Both the position numbers and the translations under genes were made by a program. From contig CAJTQV010000013.1 in the NCBI GenBank assembly GCA_910578385.1, positions 40,685-104,684 of the forward strand: 64,000 nucleotides of DNA. Direction: 5' to 3'. Under the pieces are notes generated by a model. It was not told the DNA's origin, did no database searches, and was given only the letters and a program-made list of their open reading frames with translations. Origin of the DNA: an uncultured Muribaculaceae bacterium. GTDB lineage: Bacteria; Bacteroidota; Bacteroidia; Bacteroidales; Muribaculaceae. Of this stretch, positions 1 to 13,749 are shown one piece after another. The first letter of the stretch is position 1. Each line of letters starts with the position of its first letter.

Positions 1-2417
<2,417 letters not shown>

Positions 2418-2446
2418 TTCAATCTTTTTTTAGTTTTGAGAAACCT

Positions 2447-3742
2447 TTATTTTATACCGTTGCGGTCGAAGATGTAGTCCACGTTCTTCATGTAATAGTC
2501 GAGCGTGAAGCAGCCTTCGAGTTCCTCGGCGGTAAGATTCTCCTTGATTACCTCGTTCTCCTTGAGCAGGTCGATATAGGGTACTCCTGCCGCCATCGCA
2601 GCCATTGCCACGGGCTGAACTGTGTCGTAGGCCTTCTCGCGTGCGAAGCCCTTTGCGATGAGAGCGTTCATGACACGCTGGGCGAAAATCACGCCGTTAG
2701 TGATGTAGATGTTGCTCTTCATCTTCTCCTCGAACACTGTGAGGTTGCCAAGGATGTTGCACATGCGGTTGAGCATGTAGTCGAGAAGCATTGTGGCATC
2801 GGGCAGGATGATGCGCTCGGTAGCCGAGTGGGAGATGTCACGCTCGTGCCAGAGAGCCACGTTCTCGTAAGCGGTGGCCATGTATCCGCGGAGCACACGG
2901 GCGCAGCCGCACATGTTCTCCGAACCGATCGGGTTGCGCTTGTGGGGCATCGCGCTCGAACCCTTCTGGCCTTTGCCGAATGCTTCCTCCACCTCATGCA
3001 CCTCGGTACGCTGGAGACCGCGCACCTCCATAGCCATCTGCTCGATTGAGGCACCGATGAGCGCGATTGTTGCGAGGTAATAGGCGTGACGGTCACGCTG
3101 GATAACCTGGGTCGATACGTCAGCGCTCTCTATGCCGAGCTTGTCGCAGACATAGTCCTGAACGAACGGGGGAATGTTGGCGAAGTTACCCACGGCACCG
3201 GAAATCTTGCCGACCTCCACACCGCGTGCGGCAGCCTCGAAACGCTTGATGTTGCGCTGCATTTCGGCATACCAGAGCACCCACTTCAGGCCGAACGATG
3301 TGATGTCGGCGTGGATGCCGTGTGTGCGGCCGATACAAGGAGTATATTTGTACTTCAGGGCCTGGCTGCGGAGCATGTCGGCGAAACGCTGCAGATCCTC
3401 GCGCAGTATGTCGTTAGCCTGTTTGAGCAGATAACCGTTGGCGGTGTCGACAACATCGGTCGAGGTGAGTCCGTAGTGAACCCACTTGCGCTCCTCGCCG
3501 AGAGTCTCGCTGACGGCGCGGGTGAACGCCACGATGTCGTGACGTGTCTGCTCCTCGATCTCCTTGATGCGGTCGATGTTGAACGAGGCGTTTGCCCAGA
3601 GCTTGTCGATGTCCTCAGCCGGAACCACGCCAAGCTCGCGCCATGCCTCGGCCGAGAGAATCTCGACCTTGAGGTAGGCGTTGAATTTATTTTCTTCTGT
3701 CCAGATGGCACGCATCTGGGGACGTGAATATCTTGGAATCAT
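2447..3742 (-). CDS. purB: adenylosuccinate lyase
   Basis: Fumarase/aspartase superfamily enzyme acting twice in purine synthesis: SAICAR to AICAR, and adenylosuccinate to AMP. The signature loop [15 protein letters not shown] is complete and contains the catalytic serine. The N-terminal region ([14 protein letters not shown]) and the histidine-containing TSTDVVDTA and GRTHGIHAD segments also match. 431 aa is normal for the bacterial form. The start lies 3 bp after the folD stop codon (3746), so the two are almost certainly co-transcribed and translationally close. Confidence 0.97.
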   Translation of the reverse strand: MIPRYSRPQMRAIWTEENKFNAYLKVEILSAEAWRELGVVPAEDIDKLWANASFNIDRIKEIEEQTRHDIVAFTRAVSETLGEERKWVHYGLTSTDVVDTANGYLLKQANDILREDLQRFADMLRSQALKYKYTPCIGRTHGIHADITSFGLKWVLWYAEMQRNIKRFEAAARGVEVGKISGAVGNFANIPPFVQDYVCDKLGIESADVSTQVIQRDRHAYYLATIALIGASIEQMAMEVRGLQRTEVHEVEEAFGKGQKGSSAMPHKRNPIGSENMCGCARVLRGYMATAYENVALWHERDISHSATERIILPDATMLLDYMLNRMCNILGNLTVFEEKMKSNIYITNGVIFAQRVMNALIAKGFAREKAYDTVQPVAMAAMAAGVPYIDLLKENEVIKENLTAEELEGCFTLDYYMKNVDYIFDRNGIK

Positions 3743-3745
3743 TTC

Positions 3746-4594
3746 TTACTTTACGTTGTTAAGATAGCATTCGAGAGTGTTCTCCATCAGGCATGCGCGG
3801 GTCATGGGACCTACGCCGCCCGGCACCGGAGTGATGACTGAAGCCTTCTCGCAGACGGCATCGTAGTCAACGTCGCCGGCGAGCTTGCCAGTCTCGGGGT
3901 CACGGTTCACACCCACGTCGATTACGACAGCGCCGGGTGCAACCATATCCTCGGTCACGAAACGGAGACGGCCGACGGCTGCCACAAGAATCTCCGCGTT
4001 GCGGCATACCTCTGCAAGATTCTGGGTGCGGCTGTGAGCCACTGTCACCGTAGCGTTGCGGTCAAGGAGCATCTTGGCCATGGGTAGGCCCACAATGTTG
4101 CTGCGGCCGATTACCACGGCACGCTTGCCCTGGATGTCAACACCGGCCTCGTCGAGCATTCGGATAATGCCCTTCGGGGTGCAGGGATATACGCAGGGAC
4201 GTTTCTGCCAGAGCGAGGCTACGTTTGCCGGATGGAAACCGTCAACGTCTTTCTCGTGGGCTATGGCCTCGATCACGCGGTCCTCGTCGATATGCTTGGG
4301 CACGGGGAGCTGTACCAGCACACCGTCCACAGTGTTGTCGGCGTTGAGGTCGGCGATGATTTTCAGCAGATCCTCCTCCGTTGTCTCTTCCGGCAGACGG
4401 ATTGTGGTGCTCTTGAAGCCTACCTGCTCGGCATCCTTGCCCTTTGACTTCACATACGACTGGCTTGCGGGATCCTCACCCACAAGAATAACTGCGAGAT
4501 GAGGCGCGCGGCCATACTTCTCGACAAGCGCCGGAACCTTACCGGCTATCTCTTCTTTGATCTTCTTTGCAAGATCCTTTCCACTTATAATCAT
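3746..4594 (-). CDS. folD: methylenetetrahydrofolate dehydrogenase / cyclohydrolase
   Basis: Bifunctional NADP-dependent enzyme interconverting 5,10-methylene-, methenyl- and 10-formyl-THF in the cytoplasm. The 282 aa protein carries the YVKSKGKDAEQVG lysine motif, QLPVPKHID, the Rossmann segment VIGRSNIVGLPMA and the PVPGGVGPMTR signature. Its place inside the purine operon, 1 bp from purD and 3 bp from purB, makes sense because 10-formyl-THF is the formyl donor for PurH (and PurN, not present here). Confidence 0.97.
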   Translation of the reverse strand: MIISGKDLAKKIKEEIAGKVPALVEKYGRAPHLAVILVGEDPASQSYVKSKGKDAEQVGFKSTTIRLPEETTEEDLLKIIADLNADNTVDGVLVQLPVPKHIDEDRVIEAIAHEKDVDGFHPANVASLWQKRPCVYPCTPKGIIRMLDEAGVDIQGKRAVVIGRSNIVGLPMAKMLLDRNATVTVAHSRTQNLAEVCRNAEILVAAVGRLRFVTEDMVAPGAVVIDVGVNRDPETGKLAGDVDYDAVCEKASVITPVPGGVGPMTRACLMENTLECYLNNVK

Positions 4595-4595
4595 T

Positions 4596-5843
4596 TTAAG
4601 CTTCTTTTGCCCCGATGTCGGTGCGGTTGAACAATCCGTTGCAATCCACTTTCTTCACTGCGTCGTATGCAGCCTTGCGGGCCTTGGCGAGATTCTCGCC
4701 TTCGCCGAGCACCATGAGCACACGGCCTCCGACGGTAAGTGTCTTGCCGTCGCGGTTGGCGGTACCCATGTGGTAAACCGTGCTGTCGATCTTATCAAGA
4801 CCGCGCACCGGATAACCCTTCTCATACTTGCCGGGATACCCCTTGGCGGCCATAACCACGCCGAGAACAGATTCATCTTTCCATTCCGTCTCGAAGTCAC
4901 GGCCATCTACAGCAGCGTCGATAAGCTCGTAGAAGTCGCTCTTCAGACGCGGGAGAACAACCTCGGTCTCGGGGTCGCCGAAACGTGCGTTGAACTCAAT
5001 TACCTTGGGAGTGCCCTTGTGCAGTATCAGACCGCCGTAGAGAACGCCGGTGAAAGGGACACCCTCCTTGACCATTGCGTCGGCTACGGGCTGGAGAATT
5101 GTCTCCAGGGCCATGCGACGGATTTCGGGGGTCACGAACGGAACCGGTGAGTAAGCGCCCATGCCGCCGGTGTTGGGTCCTGCGTCATGGTCGTAGGCGC
5201 GCTTGTGGTCGCGTGCGATGTCGAGGGGATAGAGCTTGTTGCCGTTCACAAGGCACATGAACGAGAACTCCGGACCGTCGAGGAACTCCTCAATCACCAC
5301 GCGTCCCTTGCCGAATGTCTCGTCAAGCAACATGTCGCGGAGAGCGTCCTCGGCCTCGCCGAGGGTGAGGGCAACCACGACTCCCTTGCCGGCTGCCAGT
5401 CCGTCATACTTGATGACAACCGGAATCGGACCGGCCTTGACATAGGCGAGAGCCTCGTCGAAGTCGCTGAATGTGCGGTAGGCCGCTGTCGGCACGTCGT
5501 AGCGAGCCATGAGGTCCTTGGCATACTCCTTGGAACTCTCTATGCGTGCGGCGGCCTTGGTCGGACCGAAAATCTTCAGTCCCGCCTCGCGGAAGCTGTC
5601 CACGATACCGGCGGCGAGCGATGCCTCCGGACCCACGACAGTCAGGTCAATATCATTGGCTTTGGCGAAGTCGAGCAGCGAGGCGATGTCAGATACCGGT
5701 ACAGGCACGCATTCCGCCTGGGCGGCGATACCACCGTTGCCCGGCGCGCAGTACACTTTAGATACTGCGGCCGAACGGCAAAGGCTGTCGACTATGGCGT
5801 GGCAGCGGCCACCGCCGCCGACCACAAGTACTTTCTTTCCCAT
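4596..5843 (-). CDS. purD: phosphoribosylamine-glycine ligase
   Basis: ATP-grasp enzyme making glycinamide ribonucleotide (GAR). The 415 aa protein starts MGKKVLVVGGGGR and shows the ATP-grasp core VIKYDGLAAGKGVV, the GPEFSFMCLVNG segment, and the metal-binding FNARFGDPETEVV. It ends one base before folD begins and lies 20 bp after purH. The pathway step before it (purF) and the one after it (purN/purT) are not in this window. Confidence 0.97.
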   Translation of the reverse strand: MGKKVLVVGGGGRCHAIVDSLCRSAAVSKVYCAPGNGGIAAQAECVPVPVSDIASLLDFAKANDIDLTVVGPEASLAAGIVDSFREAGLKIFGPTKAAARIESSKEYAKDLMARYDVPTAAYRTFSDFDEALAYVKAGPIPVVIKYDGLAAGKGVVVALTLGEAEDALRDMLLDETFGKGRVVIEEFLDGPEFSFMCLVNGNKLYPLDIARDHKRAYDHDAGPNTGGMGAYSPVPFVTPEIRRMALETILQPVADAMVKEGVPFTGVLYGGLILHKGTPKVIEFNARFGDPETEVVLPRLKSDFYELIDAAVDGRDFETEWKDESVLGVVMAAKGYPGKYEKGYPVRGLDKIDSTVYHMGTANRDGKTLTVGGRVLMVLGEGENLAKARKAAYDAVKKVDCNGLFNRTDIGAKEA

Positions 5844-5863
5844 CAGTTCTTGCTAATGTAATA

Positions 5864-7396
5864 TCAATGTTTGAAGTGACGCATTCCCGTGAAGAGCATG
5901 GCTATGCCTTTCTCGTCGGCCTTCTTTACAGAATCTTCGTCGCGGATGCTGCCGCCGGGCTGCACGATGGCGGTCACGCCGTAGCGCGAAGCCTGCTCCA
6001 CAGTGTCGTCGAAGGGGAGGAAACCGTCAGATGCGAGCACCAGTCCTTCGGTGGCACCGGCTGCCTTGGCCTCCTCAAGGGCGATTGTGGCAGAACCTAC
6101 GCGGTTCATCTGGCCGGCACCCACGCCGAGTGTGGCACCATCCTTGACAACCACTATGGCGTTGGACTTGACATGCTTCACAATCTTCCAGCCGAAGTCC
6201 ATATCGGCAAGCTCGCGTGCGTCGGGATGACGTTCGGTAACGGTCATCGCGTCGGTAATCTCCAGACACTCTGTGTCGGCATCCTGCACGAGCAGACCGC
6301 CGGTCACGCCCACGTAGCGGGGGCGCTTCTCACCCTTGGCCTCCATCTTGACTTCGAGCAGACGGAGGTTCTTCTTCTTGGAGAAAATCTCAAGAGCCTC
6401 GTCGGTAAACGAAGGAGCCATCACAATCTCAAGGAAGATAGGCTTCATCTGGAGAGCCACCTCGCCGGTGACGGGGCGGTTGAACGCCACGATACCGCCG
6501 TAGATGCTCACCTTGTCGGCCTCGTATGCACGTGTCCATGCGTCGAGCACGTCTGCACCGACAGCCGCGCCACACGGGTTCATGTGCTTCAGACCTACGC
6601 AGAAAGGTTCGCTGAACTCGCTCACGATCTCAAGAGCCGCGTTGGCATCCTGGATATTGTTGTACGAAAGTTCCTTGCCCTGGAGCTGGCGTGCGGTAGC
6701 CACGCTGTATGAGTATTCCTTTTCTGTACGGTAGAACTTTGCAGCCTGGTGGGGATTCTCGCCGTAACGGAGATCCTGCACCTTGTCGAAGGCGAGGAAC
6801 ATCTTCTCGTTCAGACCGGCCTGACGGCGCATGTACTCGGCGATATGGCTGTCGTAGAGAGCGGTGTGGGTGTAGGCCTTTGCCGACAGACGGAGACGGG
6901 TCTCCTCTGTGGTGTTGCCGTTCTCGCGGATTTCGGCGAGAATGTTGTCATAATCCTCAGGCTCGCAGACCACGGTCACGCTCTTGCAGTTCTTCGCTGC
7001 CGAACGGAGCATGGAGGGACCGCCTATGTCGATGTTCTCGATTGCGTCGGCCAGAGTCACGTCGGGCTTTGCCACTGTTGCCTCGAAGGGGTAGAGGTTC
7101 ACACATACGAGGTCAATCAGACCGATGCCGTTCTCGGCGAGCTGCTGCATGTCGCTTTCAAGGTCGCGGCGACCGAGCAGGGCGCCATGCACCTTCGGGT
7201 GGAGCGTCTTGACGCGTCCGCCGCAGATTTCGGGGAAACCGGTAATCTCGCTGATGCCGGTTACCTCAAGACCGCTGTCGAGCAGCATCTTCATCGTGCC
7301 GCCGGTAGCGATTATCTCCCATCCCATTTCATTGAGCGACCGGGCGAACTCGACCACTCCTCTTTTATCACTTACGCTGATTAGAGCTTTCATCAA
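5864..7396 (-). CDS. purH: bifunctional AICAR transformylase / IMP cyclohydrolase
   Basis: Last two steps to IMP. Residues 1 to about 195 form the MGS-like cyclohydrolase domain (MKALISVSDKRGVVEFARSL; KTLHPKVHGALLGRRD). The remainder is the AICAR transformylase domain, with the catalytic Lys-His in GLKHMNPCGAAVG and the GAGQMNRVGS loop. The length is 510 aa. Two adjacent methionines give starts at 7396 or 7393; the second (MKALIS) is what many homologues use. It uses the 10-formyl-THF supplied by FolD from the same operon. Confidence 0.97.
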   Translation of the reverse strand: MMKALISVSDKRGVVEFARSLNEMGWEIIATGGTMKMLLDSGLEVTGISEITGFPEICGGRVKTLHPKVHGALLGRRDLESDMQQLAENGIGLIDLVCVNLYPFEATVAKPDVTLADAIENIDIGGPSMLRSAAKNCKSVTVVCEPEDYDNILAEIRENGNTTEETRLRLSAKAYTHTALYDSHIAEYMRRQAGLNEKMFLAFDKVQDLRYGENPHQAAKFYRTEKEYSYSVATARQLQGKELSYNNIQDANAALEIVSEFSEPFCVGLKHMNPCGAAVGADVLDAWTRAYEADKVSIYGGIVAFNRPVTGEVALQMKPIFLEIVMAPSFTDEALEIFSKKKNLRLLEVKMEAKGEKRPRYVGVTGGLLVQDADTECLEITDAMTVTERHPDARELADMDFGWKIVKHVKSNAIVVVKDGATLGVGAGQMNRVGSATIALEEAKAAGATEGLVLASDGFLPFDDTVEQASRYGVTAIVQPGGSIRDEDSVKKADEKGIAMLFTGMRHFKH

Positions 7397-7450
7397 TTTC
7401 CTGTTAGAATAAACTTATGCAGTTATACTTACTGGTGCGGTGACAGTTAT

Positions 7451-8476
<1,026 letters not shown>

Positions 8477-8488
8477 ATCTCCCGGTTC

Positions 8489-9202
8489 TTATTTGATTGA
8501 GTTGAGACGGCTGTCAATCTCCTCGTAAGCACCGATCACGTTGCCGAGGTCGCGGCGGAAACGGTCCTTGTCGAGCTTTTCGTTGGTTGTAGCGTCCCAC
8601 AGACGGCATGTGTCGGGGCTGATCTCGTCAGCGAGTACGATCTTGCCGTCGGCGGTCTTACCGAACTCAATCTTGAAGTCAACCAGACGGATGTTGATCT
8701 TGGCGAAGATTTCCTTGAGGAGCTCGTTGATGCGTGCAGTCATGTCATAGATCTCTGCAAGCTCAGCATAGGTAGCCGCGCCGAGAGCCACAGCGTGGTG
8801 GTCGTTGATCAGCGGGTCGCCGAGAGCGTCGTCCTTGTAGCAGATCTCCATGATGGTGTTGGGGGCGGGAGTACCCTCCTCGATGCCGAGGCGTTTTGCC
8901 ATCGAACCTGCGATGATGTTGCGCACGATCACCTCAAGAGGAACGATGCTGACTTTGTGGCAGAGCTGGTCGCGGTCGTTCAGAGTCTCGATGTAGTGGG
9001 TCGGGATACCGGCTTCGTTGAGTTTCTTGAAGATGATGGTAGTGATCTCGTTGTTGAGCACACCCTTGTTGTCGATTGTAGCCTTCTTCAGGTTGTTGAA
9101 GGCTGTCGCAGCATCCTTGTAGTGGATTACAACGAGGTTTTCATCATCGGTTGCGAACACTTGTTTTGCTTTGCCCTCATAGAGCATCTCTTTCTTTTCC
9201 AT
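8489..9202 (-). CDS. purC: SAICAR synthetase
   Basis: Condenses CAIR with aspartate using ATP. At 237 aa it is the short single-domain bacterial form. Recognisable motifs are the N-terminal [10 protein letters not shown], the [13 protein letters not shown] loop, [13 protein letters not shown], and the [13 protein letters not shown] metal/ATP site. It lies 12 bp before purM and about 88 bp after purL, the widest gap among the early genes, though no hairpin is evident there. Confidence 0.97.
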   Translation of the reverse strand: MEKKEMLYEGKAKQVFATDDENLVVIHYKDAATAFNNLKKATIDNKGVLNNEITTIIFKKLNEAGIPTHYIETLNDRDQLCHKVSIVPLEVIVRNIIAGSMAKRLGIEEGTPAPNTIMEICYKDDALGDPLINDHHAVALGAATYAELAEIYDMTARINELLKEIFAKINIRLVDFKIEFGKTADGKIVLADEISPDTCRLWDATTNEKLDKDRFRRDLGNVIGAYEEIDSRLNSIK

Positions 9203-9290
9203 TTTCTTGAATAGATATGAAGTTGGTTTTTTTGAATATTTTCTTTTCAGGGTAGTTGTCAGGCTGTGTCAGCTCTGCGGTTACCGGAAA

Positions 9291-12200
9291 TTATTTTACC
9301 TTGCGGAAGTAGTTTACTGCGTTTCGGAAGAGGTTCTGCGACTTGTCTCCGGCCACGTTCTTCATAAGTCCCTCGCGGTAGCGCTCCGAGTGGCCCATCT
9401 TGCCGAGGATATGTCCGTCGGGCGAGATGATGCCCTCGATGGCCCATGTAGAGCCGTTGGGGTTGGCGGGCGACAGCATTGTGGCGTGTCCTGTCTCGGG
9501 GTCGGCATACTGGAATGCGATCTGACCGTTCTTCAACAGAGTCTCACGCAGTTTGTCGTCGGCCACGAACTTACCCTCACCGTGCGACATGGCGATAGAG
9601 TGGAGCTGACCGACCTCGAAGCTGTCGAGCCAGGGCGATGCCGTTGTGCCGACACGTGTCACCGCAATCTGCGAGATATGGCGGTTGATGTCGTTGCGGA
9701 ACAGGGTGGGGGAGTCGGGTGTCAGCTCGCCGATCTTGCCGAACGGGAGCAGACCTGACTTGACAAGGGCCTGGAAGCCGTTGCAGATTCCGAGAATCAG
9801 ACCTCCGCGTGCGAGAAGACGTTCCACAGCGGCCTTGACCTCGGCGTTGAGGAGCACGGTGGCGATGAACTTGCCCGATCCGTCCGGCTCATCGGCAGCG
9901 GAGAAACCGCCGCTGATTGCCAGAATATGACATGCGTCGATGTTGGCGGCCATCTCGCGGCATGAGTCGGATATATCCTGAGCCGAGAGATTGCGGAACA
10001 CGCTCAGGCGTACCTCGGCGCCCTCGTTGGCGAATGCCGCCTGCATGTCGTAGTCGCAGTTGGTGCCGGGGAATACGGGGAGATATACAACCGGGTTCTC
10101 CACTGCCTCGCCCTCGTAGGCAGCGGCCTTGCGGTCGCAGGCTGCGTCGGGAGCCTCGCCTGTGGTGGCGGCGGTGTCGGGATATACTGAGTTGAATTTC
10201 TCGCGCACCTTCGCTGCAAGATCCTCAATCGCGAATTTATGGTGCTCGATCATCACGGTCGGTTCGGCTGTTGTCGAACCGATGAACTCTGCACCCGGAA
10301 TGTCGATAGGCTCGGTGGCCTCGATTATGATTGAGCCGTAAGCGGCATCGAAAATCTCATTCTTGTCGTACGATACATCGGCACCGATTCTGTTGCCGAG
10401 CGACATCTTGACGATAGCCTCAGCCAGACCGCCGAAGCCGATGGCATAGGCGCTCACCACATGTCCGGCCTTGATCTCGCGGTGGATTGCGTCGTAAGCT
10501 GCCATGAGGGCGGCAGTGTGAGGCATCTTCGAGGAGAGCGGGTTGTGCTTCACGAGATATAGCCCGTGTCCGGCAGCCTTGAATTCCGGACTGATCACGT
10601 CGCGGGCATCCACGGGAGCAACACCGAAGGCGATGAGTGTCGGCGGCACGCTGATGTCGCCGAACGTTCCGCTCATGGAGTCCTTGCCTCCGATTGAGGG
10701 GAGACCCAGCTCCTTCTGCATACGGAGTGTGCCGAGCAGGGCGGCGAGAGGCTTGCCCCATGCACGCTCCGAGCTCATGCGCTCGAAATATTCCTGATAT
10801 GAGAATCTCATCCGGCGGAAGTCAGCGCCGGCGGCAACTGATTTTGCCACCGCGTCAATCACGGCATATGCCGCGCCGTGATAGGGACTCCAGCTGGTGA
10901 TGAACGGGTTGAAGCCCCATGCCATCATGCTGGCTGTATTTGTGAAATGCTTTCCTACGGGGAGCTTCTGCACGCTGACCTGTGCCTCTGTGCCGTTGGT
11001 CTTGCCTCCGAATGGCATGAGCACTGTAGATGCACCGATTGATGAGTCAAACATTTCGATGAGACCGCGCTGCGAGGTCACGTTGGGGTCGAGCAGGTTG
11101 TTGACGAATTTCTCGTCGAAATTCTCGCCCGGCACCTCGCGCCCGAAGGGATTGCAGGGAGTCACTGACTCGATGCGGGCCTTGGCGAAGTGGGGAGCGC
11201 CGGCCGAGTCGATGAACTCGCGGCTAAGGTCGGCCACAATCTCGCCGTTGCGGAAAAGACGCATACGGCCTGAGTCGGTCACATCGGCCACGTGGCGCAC
11301 CTCGATGTTCTCCTCGTGGCAGTAGCGCATGAACTCCTCCATGTCCTTTGCCTCGACAACAGCCGACATGCGCTCCTGGCTCTCCGATATGGCAAGCTCG
11401 GTGGCGTTGAGGCCATCATATTTCGTGGTCACGCGGTCGAGATATATGTCGAGGCCGTCGGTAAGTTCGCCGATAGCGACGCTGACACCTCCGGCTCCGA
11501 AGTCGTTTGATTTCTTTATGAGTCTTGTCACTTCCGGGCGGCGGAACAGACGCGACAGCTTGCGCTCCTCGGGGGCGTTACCCTTCTGCACCTCGCTGCC
11601 GCACATTTCGAGCGACGACTCGGTGTGCTCTTTCGAAGAACCTGTGGCTCCGCCGATGCCGTCGCGGCCTGTGCGGCCACCGAACATCAGCACCACGTCT
11701 CCGGCTGCCGGACGCTCGCGGCGTACATCCTTGGCGCGTACCGCACCTGCCACAGCTCCCACTTCAAGACGCTTCGCGACATATCCGGGGTGGTAGACCT
11801 CGCGGACGTGGGTTGTGGCCAGACCGATCTGGTTGCCGTATGATGAATAGCCTGCTGCCGCGCCGCGTGAGATGACACGCTGGGGGAGCTTGCCGTGAAG
11901 CGTCTCGTTGACAGGCTGGTATATGTCGCCGGCACCGGTCAGACGCATTGCCTGATACACATAGCTGCGGCCGCTCAACGGGTCGCGTATCGCGCCACCG
12001 AGACAGGTTGATGCACCTCCGAAAGGTTCAATCTCGGTCGGGTGGTTGTGGGTCTCGTTCTTGAACTGGAGGAGCCATTTCTCGGTCTCTCCGTCAACAT
12101 CGACATCCACATAGATGCTGCAAGCGTTGTTCTCCTCGCTCTGCTCAAGGTCATCGAGCATTCCGTTGGCGCGGAGCCAGCGGGCACCGATGGTTGCGAG

Positions 12201-13004
12201 ATCCATCAGGCAGAGGGGCTTCTCGCCGCGTCCGAGGTCGGCGCGCATCTTATTCCAGAGACCGAGGCTCTCACGGATTTCAGGTGCTATGAATGATTCC
12301 TCTACCTCGATGTCGGTCAGACGGGAGGTGAAGGTGGTGTGGCGGCAATGGTCGCTCCAATATGTGTCGAGAATGCGGAGCTCGGTCTCGTTGGGGTCGC
12401 GGCCTTCGGCGGTGAAGTATCTCACCACTTCCATCAGGTCGTCGCCGTTCATGGCGAGTCCGGCCTCCTTGCAATATGCCGGGGCCTCCTCGGGTGTGAT
12501 GTCGCGGAAACCGGCGAGAGTCTCGACCGGCATGGCGTGCGCGCGTTCGGGGAGAGAGAGTACGTCAAGGTTCTTGCGGCGCGCCTCGACGGCGTTGATG
12601 AGGTAGCGGGATATGCGCTCCATCTGTTCGGGTGTCACACCCTTGTCGAAGATGTAGAGGCGAGCCGAGAGAATCTCAACGTCGGCTTCAGGGTTGACGA
12701 GGCGCACGCACTCGCGGGCAGCTGCGGCACGCTGGTCGAACTGGCCGGGAAGAGCCTCGACTGCGAGATGGGGCAGACCCTCCATCTCTATGCTGTCGGT
12801 CACGGTGTCGGTGGCAGTCTCGCCGAAGACGCCGTAGCGGGTTTGTTCAAGAAGTTGGTCGGAAAAGCCGAACAGGTCGTACACGCAGACCAGACGAAGG
12901 TCTGTGATGTTGAGGCCGAGATTGGAGTTCAGCTCGTTGCGGAGGCTGTCGGCCTCGACGCGGAATTCCGGGCGTTTCTCGACAAATATACGGTGGGTTG
13001 TCAT
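9291..13004 (-). CDS. purL: phosphoribosylformylglycinamidine synthase, large single-chain form
   Basis: Glutamine-dependent conversion of FGAR to FGAM. At 1237 aa it is the fused eukaryote/proteobacteria-type enzyme, so no separate purS or purQ is expected. The N-terminal PurS-like region is followed by two synthetase halves (ETHNHPTEIEPFGGAST; KSNDFGAGGVSVAIGE; GGKTNGTEAQ; GGKDSMSG). The C-terminal class I glutaminase has FPGTNCDYD, nucleophile-containing LGICNGFQAL and the catalytic MSHGEGKF. The start at 13004 gives MTTHRIFVEKRPEF. It follows purE closely, with a 35 bp gap. Confidence 0.98.
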   Translation of the reverse strand: MTTHRIFVEKRPEFRVEADSLRNELNSNLGLNITDLRLVCVYDLFGFSDQLLEQTRYGVFGETATDTVTDSIEMEGLPHLAVEALPGQFDQRAAAARECVRLVNPEADVEILSARLYIFDKGVTPEQMERISRYLINAVEARRKNLDVLSLPERAHAMPVETLAGFRDITPEEAPAYCKEAGLAMNGDDLMEVVRYFTAEGRDPNETELRILDTYWSDHCRHTTFTSRLTDIEVEESFIAPEIRESLGLWNKMRADLGRGEKPLCLMDLATIGARWLRANGMLDDLEQSEENNACSIYVDVDVDGETEKWLLQFKNETHNHPTEIEPFGGASTCLGGAIRDPLSGRSYVYQAMRLTGAGDIYQPVNETLHGKLPQRVISRGAAAGYSSYGNQIGLATTHVREVYHPGYVAKRLEVGAVAGAVRAKDVRRERPAAGDVVLMFGGRTGRDGIGGATGSSKEHTESSLEMCGSEVQKGNAPEERKLSRLFRRPEVTRLIKKSNDFGAGGVSVAIGELTDGLDIYLDRVTTKYDGLNATELAISESQERMSAVVEAKDMEEFMRYCHEENIEVRHVADVTDSGRMRLFRNGEIVADLSREFIDSAGAPHFAKARIESVTPCNPFGREVPGENFDEKFVNNLLDPNVTSQRGLIEMFDSSIGASTVLMPFGGKTNGTEAQVSVQKLPVGKHFTNTASMMAWGFNPFITSWSPYHGAAYAVIDAVAKSVAAGADFRRMRFSYQEYFERMSSERAWGKPLAALLGTLRMQKELGLPSIGGKDSMSGTFGDISVPPTLIAFGVAPVDARDVISPEFKAAGHGLYLVKHNPLSSKMPHTAALMAAYDAIHREIKAGHVVSAYAIGFGGLAEAIVKMSLGNRIGADVSYDKNEIFDAAYGSIIIEATEPIDIPGAEFIGSTTAEPTVMIEHHKFAIEDLAAKVREKFNSVYPDTAATTGEAPDAACDRKAAAYEGEAVENPVVYLPVFPGTNCDYDMQAAFANEGAEVRLSVFRNLSAQDISDSCREMAANIDACHILAISGGFSAADEPDGSGKFIATVLLNAEVKAAVERLLARGGLILGICNGFQALVKSGLLPFGKIGELTPDSPTLFRNDINRHISQIAVTRVGTTASPWLDSFEVGQLHSIAMSHGEGKFVADDKLRETLLKNGQIAFQYADPETGHATMLSPANPNGSTWAIEGIISPDGHILGKMGHSERYREGLMKNVAGDKSQNLFRNAVNYFRKVK

Positions 13005-13039
13005 TGCTATATCAGTGGTTTATAACCTATTTCGTGGAT

Positions 13040-13507
13040 TTAGATTTCAGTTTCAAGGATTTTTCGAGCCTGTTCCTCGCGGAACTCGCGGAGTTTCTCC
13101 TGCAGGCCTTTGTCGGTAACGGCCATGATCTCTACGGCGAGAAGTGCGGCGTTCTTGGCACCGTCGATGGCTACCGTTGCCACAGGTATTCCGGTGGGCA
13201 TCTGCACCATGGCGAGCAGGGAGTCAAGACCGCGCAGGGCTTTTGACATGATTGGTACTGCTATTACCGGAAGTGTGGTGAATGCGGCCACGACTCCGGC
13301 CAGATGGGCGGCACCGCCCGCGCCGGCGATGAAAGATGTTATGCCGCGTTCGCGTGCGCCGTCAATCCATTCCTCAAGGGCGTGGGGCGTGCGGTGTGCG
13401 CTGAGCACCTTCTTCTCGTAACCGACGCCGAACTTGTCGAGCATCTCGAAAGCGCCCTTCATCACATCGAGGTCGCTTGTTGATCCCATCACAATTCCAA
13501 CTTTCAT
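13040..13507 (-). CDS. purE: N5-carboxyaminoimidazole ribonucleotide mutase, catalytic subunit PurE
   Basis: First gene of the purine operon; rearranges N5-CAIR to CAIR. The 155 aa protein has the class I motifs MGSTSD, LSAHRTP and [10 protein letters not shown]. An open frame extends upstream to 13600, but the extension is non-homologous leader sequence. I chose MKVGIVMGS at 13507 because an AGGA lies six bases before it; the MNMKV start at 13513 is the alternative. No purK partner is visible in the window. The gene is preceded by a long structured leader with its own canonical promoter. Confidence 0.95.
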   Translation of the reverse strand: MKVGIVMGSTSDLDVMKGAFEMLDKFGVGYEKKVLSAHRTPHALEEWIDGARERGITSFIAGAGGAAHLAGVVAAFTTLPVIAVPIMSKALRGLDSLLAMVQMPTGIPVATVAIDGAKNAALLAVEIMAVTDKGLQEKLREFREEQARKILETEI

Positions 13508-13552
13508 GTTCATTCCTGTAAAAAACTGTATATGTTTAGTATAGATAAAGCG

Positions 13553-13745
13553 GCGGGCGTCCGGTCCATGTTCAGGACCGGACGCCCGCGCGTGATTCAT
13601 TCCATCATGTCTGTCCGCTTATGGGCACGCTGAATGCGAGAACCTTCGCGGCTCTGCCCCATGGCTCGCACGACTCCCCGGAGGGACTCGTGATGCTGCG
13701 GGACGGGAAATTCGTATGTATGTGAAATCACCACTTTCATTTCCA
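13553..13745 (-). ncRNA. structured purE leader (candidate cis-regulatory RNA)
   Basis: About 190 nt lie between the promoter and purE. Read on the minus strand they hold nested pairing. A perfect 15-bp hairpin (13575-13589 with 13553-13567, 7-nt loop) stands about 40 nt before the purE start. Upstream are a CACGAGTCCC / GGGGAGTCGTG hairpin with one G-G mismatch and a GCGAG...CTCGC hairpin with an internal GGC/GCC. GTGATTTCA near the 5' end can close with TGAATCAC near the 3' end, and GTCCCGC with GCGGAC. It does not show the sequence cores I know for purine, PRPP or ZTP riboswitches. A 49-codon frame (MEMKVVISHTYEF start) also runs through it. Alternatives are a 6S-like RNA or a plain leader. 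Confidence 0.5.
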
Positions 13746-13749
13746 TGTG

